Source of the DNA: Cutaneotrichosporon cavernicola | Lineage: Eukaryota; Basidiomycota; Tremellomycetes; Trichosporonales; Trichosporonaceae | Length of the DNA stretch: 64,000 bases | Direction of reading: 5' to 3' | NCBI RefSeq assembly: GCF_030864355.1 | Contig: NC_083399.1 | Coordinates: 372,001-436,000, forward strand | Shown: positions 45,499 through 54,739 of the stretch, one piece after another | How positions within the stretch are numbered: the first letter of the stretch is position 1 | How the letters are laid out: each line of letters begins with the position of its first letter | Position numbers and translations under genes: made by a program | The notes under the pieces: generated by a model | What the model was told of the DNA's origin: nothing | What the model saw: only the letters and a program-made list of their open reading frames with translations | The model's database searches: none

Positions 45499-45765
45499 CT
45501 AGCGAGGCCCGCACATTAACCATCCCCAGAACGAGCCACAGCAGTCTTCACACCAGTCGCAGCAGTTGTATTTGCACCCGCAAGAGTCGCAGTCGCAACC
45601 GTCTTGACAGCATCCGCACGGGTCACAGCACCCGCTGCAGTCGATGTGGTGGGTGCCCCTACAGCAGCCGTCGACCTGGTATGACCCGTTATTGGAGTTG
45701 GCGTCTTGGGCCGTGTTGCGGCGCATGTGCAGAGTAGGCGCAGGCTGCGAAGTGATTGCACTCAT
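45499..45765 (-). CDS. Possible small cysteine-rich protein, 88 aa
   Basis: This is a single-exon frame on the minus strand. The first 30 residues are ordinary (MSAITSQPAPTLHMRRN). The rest contains 18 Cys in about 55 residues, mostly as CC, CxC and CxxC (CSGCCDPCGCCQ, CDCDSCGCK, CCDWCEDCC). It ends SFWGWLMCGPR. Such spacing would suit metal binding like a metallothionein, or palmitoylation next to the aromatic tail as in Cys-rich tail proteins. No signal peptide is visible. Chance is possible, since the plus strand here reads an Arg/Ser-rich frame, but runs of Cys codons of this density rarely arise by accident. The family is unknown to me. Confidence 0.5.
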   Translation of the reverse strand: MSAITSQPAPTLHMRRNTAQDANSNNGSYQVDGCCRGTHHIDCSGCCDPCGCCQDGCDCDSCGCKYNCCDWCEDCCGSFWGWLMCGPR

Positions 45766-46355
45766 GATTGAGCTTGGTCAACTCTTACCAGATCAAGCAC
45801 CTACCCGACCAAGACGATGATGTGTGATGAGTAGTCGTTAGCATACTGTTCTGTTCTGGATGATTGTTCAGATGTCTATGTCTTCTGAGGTTAAGAGGAC
45901 CGTGTGGAGAGTGGCAAGAGGCTTTAGCGTAAGAGGCTGTGACATGACAATGGAGGAGGAGGTTACAGTGCTAGTGGGCTGTGTAAATATCAAACCAGCT
46001 TTGAATCCGACACGTGTTTCCCCCACATACCCCACATCCACCTTCCCCCCTCCCCTACCGTCACGCGTTCTTCCCGCGTCTTGGCGGTGCCTGGGCAACC
46101 TGACCCCACAGAGATGAGAGACAGAGAGTCCCTCACCCCACCACTCGGTAGGTTGCCGCCGGTTGCCGCAAAGTTCTCATGAGACTTTTACATTCCTAGA
46201 ATCTTGGGCTGTATTACTACAAAATGCCCTGGGGGCGTGGGGTCTGGGGGCGTGGGGACGCGCCGCGTTGGAATCACATCCAACGACTCTAGTACCGTTC
46301 GTGTGTTATCTACTCTTGTCTCTATCTATCTATCTCTACCTAATCCTCTATCATC
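45766..46355. promoter_or_regulatory. Intergenic, upstream of the FAD oxidoreductase
   Basis: No gene is seen. CT-rich sequence (TCTATCTATC repeats near 46320) directly precedes the ATG. GGGGCGTGGGG is repeated near 46231-46256. Confidence 0.45.
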
Positions 46356-48278
46356 ATGCGCGTCGCCATCGTCGGCAGCGGCATTTCCGGCCTCTCAGCC
46401 CTCTGGGTATGTTCAGGACTCGTCACAAGGCGCTCATCCCAGTTCCTCAAGAAACACTCGGACCACGAAGTCAACATTTACGAGAGCGCCGAGCATGTCG
46501 GCGGACAAGCGCGCGGTATCATCTACAGACGCGAGGGCAAGGAAGACGTGCTCGTGGATACGTGAGTCCGAGTCGGCGTGGACAGTGGGTGGGAAGAGGC
46601 GCAGATTGAAATGAGAAGCTGACCCCCAGCGGCCTGGTGTGTGCCTCCCACCCTCCCACTCATCTCTGACGATAGATGGCCTTTAGCCCTGCTGGAAGCC
46701 CCACCCTCGCCGCTTTCCTCAAGCACCTCGACCTGCCGACGCGACGGACGGACATGTCGCTGGCCGTCTCGCGCCAACCCCGTCCCGCTGGAGTGTGAGT
46801 GGGAAACAGCGGCTGATGACGTCCGACTAAAACTGGTCGGGGCGGATCGTCATTCCGCTCTAGAATCAATTGACACCCAGCCTCAACCTCTTCAACCCTC
46901 GTGCATGGCGCCTCGCATTCGACACCCTGCGTTTCCGGTATGCCCAGGCGGACGACGATCAGAAGCTCGGCGCGTGGCTCTCGGCGAACGGGTACAGCGC
47001 GGCGTTCTTTGACGAGTGGCTACTGGTGCGTTCTGCCCATTCAGGGATGGCTGAGTTGCCCTCCTAACCAGTTACTCGATTCCTTTTATTGAATTGCAGC
47101 TGGATCTCCAATCTCCAAGACCTAGCTGATCACAGCCACGTATTGCGCGCCTCTGGTTGCTGACGGACGACCTGGCGGCCAAGTCGATGCCTGCTGGCGA
47201 TGTCGTCCGCGGCGTGCAGGACCACGAGGCAAGTTGGGAGGCGATCACGGGTGGCGGGTGAGTTGATATCTTCCTGAGCGGTGGGCGCGGCGGGAGGGAG
47301 TCGAAGCGACCTGAGGAGATGAGGGCGCGGTTTATGCGCCCCGGTCTTGATTAAGATGGGCTGGGCTGGCACGTGGAGTGCCAGACGACAAGAGGCTCAG
47401 GACCAACTTGCTCTACACAGTGTGGTCGGAGTCTAGTCACCTCGCTGTCCTGTTCTCTTTAAACATCCCGAGTCCTCGCTCACCCCAGTGCCGCATTAAT
47501 CGACAAGCTTGCGTCCGTCGTCCCGCCCGAGAACCTGCACACCCGCGCCGAGATCGTGAGCATCACATCGCACGAGTACGGCGTGCGCCTCGTCGAGGCG
47601 GGCGGCACCAACCACATCTACGACCATGTGATCCTGGCGATTCCGGGCAACAGAGCCCTCAAACTCCTCAAGGCGGGCAGCTGGGCCGCCCCCGAGGAGG
47701 AAGAGGCGCTCTCTGGCGACTGGACAGGCATTGACGCCGTCCCCGCAACCGGCGCCGTTCCGACCGCAGTAAGCGTAACCTCAACCCCCGCACCACCGGC
47801 CTATGACGCCTCAATGCCAGCCCCAACCCAAACCCTAGCTCTGACCTACGACATGGGCCGTATTGCAGCCCAGCCCGGAATCACGCTCCACATTGCTCCT
47901 GGCTCGGCATTCCAAGTTCCCCTCCCCTCCACGCGTGATTTGGCTCCGGCACAGAACACGCGCCGGATCGCGTACGCCGGCGCGTGGGCGCGCGGCGGCC
48001 GCGCCGAAGACGCGCTGGTTAGCGCCCTCGAGCTGGTCAAGTCTGCGCCGTTTAATGCGTCCCCGCCTCTGGAGGGGCGCCGCCGCGCAGGCATGGCCAT
48101 GACTCTGACTCTGGCCCGCATTGTGCTCGCGTACGCCGAGGGCGTGCGCTCCATCACCGCGCCGCTGTGGACGGTGGTGTCGTGGCCCGTGGCCCTCGCG
48201 CTGGCGATCATTGAGACCGCGACACCGGTACCCCGCGCGCGGCGCCAGATCGCGCTTCTCCGCAAGTGTTGGGAGTAG
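46356..48278 (+). CDS. FAD-dependent amine oxidase-like oxidoreductase
   Basis: The model is join(46356..46406,46443..46561,46630..46636,46676..46794,46881..47025,47136..47257,47489..48278), 450 aa, phases consistent. The N-terminus is a Rossmann FAD-binding motif, VAIVGSGISGLSALW. EVNIYESAEHVGGQARG then VDTG-LMAFSP follow, as in predicted NAD/FAD-binding proteins related to flavin amine oxidases. Later there are FFDEWLL, a segment like SWEAITGGGAALIDKL and NHIYDHVILAIPGNRALKLL (second half of the FAD fold). The C-terminus is hydrophobic (MTLTLARIVLAYA; ITAPLWTVVSWPVALALAII), which suggests membrane association. The 7-nt exon at 46630 restores the conserved DTG-L block. The substrate is unknown. 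Confidence is high for the fold and moderate for the exact exons, particularly around 46794-46881. Confidence 0.78.
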
Positions 48279-48317
48279 GCGCAAGTGCTGGGAGTAGGCG
48301 CAAGTGCTGGGAGTAGG
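48261..48317 (+). repeat. Three copies of a 19-bp unit covering the stop codon
   Basis: Unit GCAAGTGCTGGGAGTAGGC. The first copy is the last codons and TAG stop of the FAD oxidoreductase (RKCWE-stop). The next two copies lie directly after the stop. Confidence 0.9.
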
Positions 48318-49255
48318 CTGGGCATTAGGAGAGTCGCCTGGCAGAGGGCTCACAGACGACGACACGATTGGGGAGCGTCCAGATGTGATCTTTGAGGAGA
48401 GGGCGTTGCGAGATTCATACCAAGGGGGCCGGATCTGGATCCTGATTCCCATTCCTGTCTTATTCCTGTCCTAACTGTCTGATAGATGCATGAGATCCAT
48501 CCATCCTCGTGGCGGCGGTGCACGAGCCGACGCGATCATGTTTGGGACTGCTTTGGAGTCGCGAGCCGACGCGATCATGTTTGGGACTGCTTTGGAGTCG
48601 CGAGCCGACGCGATCATGTTTGGGACTGCTTTGGAGTCGCGAGCCGAGAAACCCGGACCCCCTCCTCCGCGCCTCATGTCCCATCTCCTGAATGTCGCAC
48701 AGCACGCCCGGCGTCGTTGCGTTCCCCGCTCAAACTTCCGTCGGACTTGATACAGGAAAAATACAATAAAGTTGCAGGATCAATTGCTTGCCCTGATTAC
48801 CTTGATTGAGGGATGCGGGATAGACAAGGTACCCGGGACTTGGCATTGACAAGAGACAAGCAAACATTCACCAGCAACTCATTGTTGGTTTGCTGCAAGC
48901 CAAAGTTGGACCAAAGTGCAAACTGACAACTGCACGTCTGAACCGTGTCAGGCCCTGCCAAGTTTTTTATGCTTGCGAGGGGTTGAAACACATTTTAACC
49001 ACGTTCACGATTAAGACTGCCCCCAGTCTCGCAGTCCCCTCTCGCGGCCAACGACCACCACACACCGCCACGTGCTAAATGTCCATAAGCTATAAAAACA
49101 TAGATGTGCCAGGCGCCTTAGTATAGCGAGCGGATATTCAGCAATGCCAGACAGACAATGGAGTGGTATACAGATTGCGCAATGGTGGGATTGAGGGGGG
49201 GGTTTGGTATTAACCAGAAGAGTCCGTAGGTAGTTTTGTCGTCGTCACTCGTCCT
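48318..49255. other. Intergenic, convergent 3' ends
   Basis: It lies between the convergent FAD oxidoreductase and glucanase genes. It contains the 39-bp minisatellite below. No gene is supported; the open frames here are created by the repeat. Confidence 0.45.
48524..48640. repeat. 39-bp minisatellite, three identical copies
   Basis: The unit begins GAGCCGACGCGATCATG and ends GCTTTGGAGTCGC. The copies at 48524, 48563 and 48602 appear identical, followed by a partial GAGCCGA. Because 39 is 13 codons, the repeat gives repeating peptides on both strands. Confidence 0.95.
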
Positions 49256-51901
49256 TTACTGGCGGGGAGGGTAGCCGCGACGCGCGCCGGCAGGAGTAGC
49301 AGCTGCAGCCGCAGGAGTTGCAGGTGGAGAAGCAGCGGCGCCGCCACCACCATCACCACCGCCAGCACCGCATTGACCAGCGCCGATACCGCCGACCGTG
49401 TCGTAGATGGCAGGGTACTCGCAGTTGGCAACCTTGACATACGCCTGGCCAAGGCCGTCGTTCGAGTTGGCCCAGCCAGTACCAGCGTTAATCGTCTCTG
49501 AGGGCTTTGCGGGGTTGGTGTAGGTAGGACCCGGCATGGTGATGGGCGTGCCAGTCTTGGTGTACTGGGGAATCTGGTTCATCTGGGCCTGAGAGATGTC
49601 GGTGAACTGGGTTGGGGGCCAAGCGTACGAAGCAGTCTGAGCGGCAGGGAGATCAGGCGAGACCTGGCCCTTGCCGACCATCGCGGGGTCAGAGAAGGTG
49701 CCCCCGAACTGCGGAACCGAGACGCCCGCCTTAGCGCAAGTGCCAGTGGCAGTGCGCGGGTCGGCAGCAATCCAGCCCTCCTTCCAACCCAGGCGGTAGT
49801 GCCACATGGGGTTGGGCGAGGGAACCGTAGTGGTTCCGTTTCCGATACGCCAGGTCCAGAAGAAGTAGTTCTGGAAGGCGTCCATCGACGAGGCGACCCA
49901 CTCGCGAAGACCGTCCTTGGTGGCCTGGTCCCATTGCGTGTAGTCGTTCCAGAAATCGCACGAGCCGATGCGCTTGTCCGCATAGCCCTGGAAGGTACCG
50001 TCGTAGCGCGAGCCGAGGCCGACACCATTGAGCCACTGGCCACAGTCGTTAACAGCTGCGGACCACTCGCCGGCGTTGTTGGCGCCAAACGTGTTGGTGG
50101 TCTGGGCAGTACGATCAGCCCAAGCGTCGCAAGGGCGGTTCTGGAACGATGAGATCTGCCCGGTGAGCTGGTCCTGGAAGACGAGGTACTGGTGCTGGTC
50201 CATGGCAAGACGGTCGGCACCGCGGAGGTAGTCGAACCACTCGGTCACACCTAGGAAGGCATCGTGCATGGCAATCATGGGCCCCTTGCCCTCACCGTAG
50301 CCGGTGACTGCACGGATGGTCTTGTACGCCTCGTAAGTAAAGGTTCCAACCGTGCGCTTGGCGTTTGCTTGGTCGATACTGGCTCCGTTGGGCTCGTTGA
50401 GGAGGCAGAACATGGGAACGACGTCCTTCCACTCGTCCGTCGAGATAAACTGGGCGATCGTACGAATGGTCTCGAGAGTGCGCTGTGCGTTGGCAAGGCC
50501 CATAGCGCCCTTCATCCAGTTGATGGCGCCGATCTTGCCCGAGTGGTTCCAACCGTTCTGCGAGCCAGGGGCAGTGTGGAGGTCGAGGTTGACGCGGATA
50601 CCGTATTTGCGCGCCCAGCCGAGAGCCTTGAGAACGTAGGTCCAGGACACACGCTCAAGGTACGGCTCGCTGGGGTCCTTGTAGATTGCCCAGTGGGCGA
50701 TTGGAAGACGGATCCAGTTGAGGCCGGCAGCGGTAATCTCCATGAAGTCGCGCTCGGTGATGAAAGTATCGTAGTGCTCAGTCATGGCCTTCTCAAGGTC
50801 GGTGCCCATGTTGATCGACAAAGTGTACTCGTCAACCGTGGTACCGGCGGGACCAGTGGAGTAGCGCTCGTAAAGGCCGGGGACAATAAAGGGCTCAGTG
50901 TTCAGCCAGCCGCCGAGGTTGACGCCAAAGATGGTGTCCTTCTCCCAGTCCCAGGATTGGTTGAGAGGCTTGGTCCACGAGTTAGCCTGGGCGTTGTTGT
51001 TGAACGGGTCGGCCGGGTCCCAGTACCAGTGGCCACCAAACTCGTTCTCGTATGTCATGTTGGTGCCGTCGTCGAGGGTAATGATGGAGCCAAAGCCACC
51101 AGAGGTGGGGATGGCAGCGGCAGTTGGAGCATCCGTAGCACTGGGCTTCTCAGCACCGGTGGTGTGGCCCGCAACGTCGGTCATGGGCTTGTCCTTGGCA
51201 GAGTCTGAGCTCGCGCCGCTCTTCTTGTTGAGGCCGAGGCCGAGACCGACGCCAAGACCAACACCAGCGCAGATCAAGCAGATGAGCGCCAGGAGTGCCC
51301 AGAGCCACCAGCGCGACTTGCGCTTGCGCTGGTTGTTCTGCGCGGCCCATGCTGGGGTCTTCTCGTAATCGGGAGCAGTGGGAACAGAGCCAGCTGGGGC
51401 GTACGAACCGACGGTCTCCGAATCGTACGGTGAAGTGTAGCCGTGCTGGAGCTGAGACTGCTGGCGGGGTGCGTATGCAGCGGCGGCGCCAGTTGGAAGC
51501 TGAGAGCGTGTTAGTCTCGAGTTGAAAAGGGGAAAGGGGGTTACCAGCTGGAACAGGGACAGGGACAGTGGGTTGTCGGGCGCAACCACCAACCACTACC
51601 GCGTTCCGTATCCAACGGGGCGCCCATCACATGTGTGACTCTATCGTGTACGACTTACAGCTGATCCAGCGATGGGTGCCTCTCCCGAAGCCATCATCTT
51701 GTTGCTGCCCCACGAGTCCCTCGCGCCGTGAGAGCGCTCAGAAGGGGCAAGCGAGGTGTAGGTCGAGTCCCGGGAGAAGACAGAGGGAGAAGGACCAGGT
51801 GCCGGTCCGAGGTATGCAGTGTCGGCCATCTCGTGGGCCTCTGCCGAGTGGAAGCCGCCGGAATTGCGGTCGCCAAGGTCGCGATCAGATGGTTGCGACA
51901 T
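49256..51901 (-). CDS. Membrane-anchored glucan 1,3-beta-glucosidase (GH5_9)
   Basis: The model is complement(join(49256..51499,51659..51901)), 828 aa. The N-terminal about 150 residues are cytoplasmic and Ser/Ala-rich. A single type II membrane helix follows (RKSRWWLWALLALICLICAG). The ectodomain is a family GH5 exo-1,3-beta-glucanase: FGVNLGGWLNTEPFI, GLNWIRLPIAHWAI, NLDLHTAPGSQNGWNHSG and FCLLNEPNG (acid/base Glu). DQHQYLVFQ and NNAGEWSAAVNDC (nucleophile Glu in GEWS) complete it. Both catalytic residues are present. This matches the ExgD-type plasma-membrane enzymes that act on wall beta-glucan. The C-terminus is Ala/Gly-rich (AGQCGAGGGDGGGGAAASPP). ATG 51901 gives MSQPSDRDLGDRNSGG. The 159-nt intron contains an in-frame ATG that could mislead gene finders. 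Confidence 0.93.
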
Positions 51902-54739
51902 GGTAGATTACAGTGGTACGAGAGTGGGCGGGTTACGGAGAGGAAAGGTAAGATGACAAGTGTTCAAAGTACAACTTGGATGATGCGCAGGAGCAGAGGA
52001 AAGGATGAAGAGTGTCACAGAGTGCTGACAACCACGTGTGATGTTGTTGGGTATGGCAACGGGTTGAGAAGATGGCACTCGTGTGAGGTGCGAGATAGGT
52101 TGTCGTCTGGTCTGGCGTGGTTGCGAGGGAAGGAGGGAAGTGACGAGGACGGAGTTGTCCGTTTGTAAGAGGGGAAGAACAAGACGAGGAAACAAGTGTG
52201 GGGGGGGGGGGGGGGGGGGGGGGGGGAAGAGAAGGGAGAGGGAAAGGATTAAACGAAGATGAAGAGTATATGAGAGAGAGAGGGAGATGTATGAAGATGA
52301 AGATGAAGATGAAGATGAAGAGGAAGAGGAAGAGAGATGATTGATGAGAAGTAACGGTGGTTGGGAGTTTGAGGTGGGGTGGTGGGTTGTGTGAGAGAGG
52401 TCAGTTGGTTAGGGAGAGCAAGGGGCAGGAGTGATTGCTGTGTACCTCACTCTGGGACTGAACTCAACTACCTATAACCAGGGTTGTATGAGGTGACCTT
52501 TGCACCATACGTACGTATGCATGAGGCACAGTAGAGTGTTGATTGCCTTGGCTTTCTTGGGTCATTAGCGAAAGGCAGAGGATCAGAGGCTCGTGGTTGA
52601 CAGAAGAGCCAAGGAAGGGGGGACTCCATAGAATGAGAACAAGGGATAACATCCAAGGAAAGGTTACGTCGGTGGATATAATCGTAGGGCAAGGTATTTT
52701 ACCCTGAGCCTTTAGCTGTTCAACATATTCATGCCAAGTATTAATACCCATGCTCATGTGCCTCAGCCGAAACTGTCACACTGCCAATGATATAAAAAAA
52801 ACTCGGTTCTCTTGTCTCAAACCTCGGCAAGTACTGGGGGTATAAGGGCGAATATGTACTGTAGAGGGACTGAGGCTCAGAACGGGGAACACACCCGTAC
52901 ACTGCAGAGCAAGACGGTCAGAGATTGCAAGGTCTCCAGAGTTGGGGGGGGGGGGGGGGGGGCTGGATGACCAAGAGTGAAGGAACGCAGGGGACGAGGG
53001 ACGAGGGGAACGAGGGGGAAATCCACCAGATTTCAGGGTTCAATATTGAGGGATTTGCCGGTTTCCTTCCCTTAAGCCTCCTTTGATGCTTGGATCCTTG
53101 GTGCAGTTTGAAGCATTACATCCAGGTCCCTTTGCCTCCTCAGTTTCAACCACTTTAAGTGCTTGACGATGTAAACAACACGCTCATCCGTCAACACACC
53201 CGTACGCCAAGGCAATAGGCCATGAACAAGATAATGAGAACGCCCTCTGAAAAAAGCGGTTAATCCTAGCTCTAGCTTTACTGCCAGCTACCATGCTATG
53301 AGGCTCTGAAGCGAAGCGCTTTACTCTGTTGGGGACCTGCTGATCCCAACAAAGGGCGCTACAGTGGTCACGCCAACCTAACGGGAGCACGGATACCATT
53401 GCTCGCACCATCTGGCAGATGAAAACATACCATACCAACATAGTATTCCTGCAGGCACCTCGGACGTCGAATCCTGAAGACCTGAAGGCGAGCTCTCAGG
53501 CACTCTTTGGACCCAATGGCGAGCAGAACATTGTACTGTAATAGGATTTCTCCGGCGCCGCCGTCGTCATTGCCGAGCCTGACTTGGAGCACCGCCATTC
53601 CCCGTCAAGACCGTGTCAACAGGAGCGCTCCGAAAGATGAAAGGATGTCGCCGGGATGGCTGGCTTGGCGTTTGGTACGTCACAATCCACGGCAATTCTG
53701 CAATGCTGTCCGCACGTGACGCTGCGATCGGTGCTGAGTGTGGCAATGGCAAATTACAATCCCATGATAATGATATGATAGCTTTTAGCTATTATAAATG
53801 TCAGCGTCAGCGTCAGATGGCGGCGGGACGACGTCGGCCATCGACTATCAGTGGGAAAGATTGCTGCGATCTAGCCCCTGCAGGCCTCATCACGGGCTAT
53901 TCCGGGCGGTCATGAGCGGTCATGTGGCAGCTACGGAAGACTGCCATTACATTCAAAGGCGCTTACGATGGCTTACAACAAGCTACCGAGCTGCTGCCGA
54001 GAACGCCGAGACATCAGTCGCGCTTTTTTGCAGGGCTTGTTTACTGCGCTCCGCAGCTGCTACATTCAGAGAATAGCAGCTCGGCAGCTGGGCATACGAG
54101 TTCAAGCCACATGTGGCTGGTGTTTGGACATGTGTCCCTACGCCCCATACCGGAGCCAAGAGCCAAGAGCCAGGAGCCAAAAGCCAAGAAACCAAGACCT
54201 TGCCTGAGGCCATGCACTCCGCCTTGGCATGTGTTTGTCCGCATGTCCGAGGAAGACATGTAGACATTTGTTGTTTGCGTGTTTGCCGAAATAGGAGTGC
54301 GCAATACCGTCCAATACCCAACTTTGTCGTGTTCCGTCGGAGTGGGATGTTTTGGCCATGTTTGGTTGAGTGGTTGTTGGTTGAATTGGTTGTTTGCCGA
54401 ATTTTCAATCGGTCCTGAAACGCTCCCACCACTGAAACGTTACAGCGTCCTTTACAACCAGCACAGTAATGACCCGTCGTACCGTCGTCAAGCAAACCAT
54501 AAAACCAACCCAATTCAGTGTTCAATTACACGATGCATAATAATGCATAATCCCCATAAGCAACCTCCATCTGGAAGCCGCAAGCCGGAACCGTCCGCTT
54601 CGGTCCGCCTCGTTGCACCGTGCGTGCCCCCTCAATCCCCTCAATGCCCTCAATCATGGTCGCGTCCCACGCAAACCTTGGGGCCTAGAAAAGCAGTTAC
54701 GTATACTCACGCGTAGGTTGGCATCGTCTACCCTTACTC
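51902..54739. other. Large gene-poor region with homopolymer and simple repeats
   Basis: This is about 2.8 kb upstream of the glucanase gene. It contains G-runs of about 27 (52200-52226) and 20 (52943-52962). A GATGAA/GAAGAT repeat lies at 52289-52320. A GAGCCAA repeat lies near 54153-54195. A minus-strand frame at 52464-52757 starts MSMGINTWHEYVEQLKAQGK and a second lies at 53184-53441. Neither shows a family or splice structure I can defend. The stretch 52450-53480 is less GC-rich than the genes and could be an old insertion relic. Confidence 0.4.
52200..52226. repeat. Poly-G tract (about 27)
   Basis: An uninterrupted G-run about 300 bp upstream of the glucanase start codon. On the coding strand of that gene it is poly-C. 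A similar run of about 20 is at 52943-52962. Confidence 0.9.

Noticed and set aside
48490..48750. Frame carrying the 39-bp repeat as a protein
   Set aside because: Created by a repeat of codon period; flanks do not look coding.
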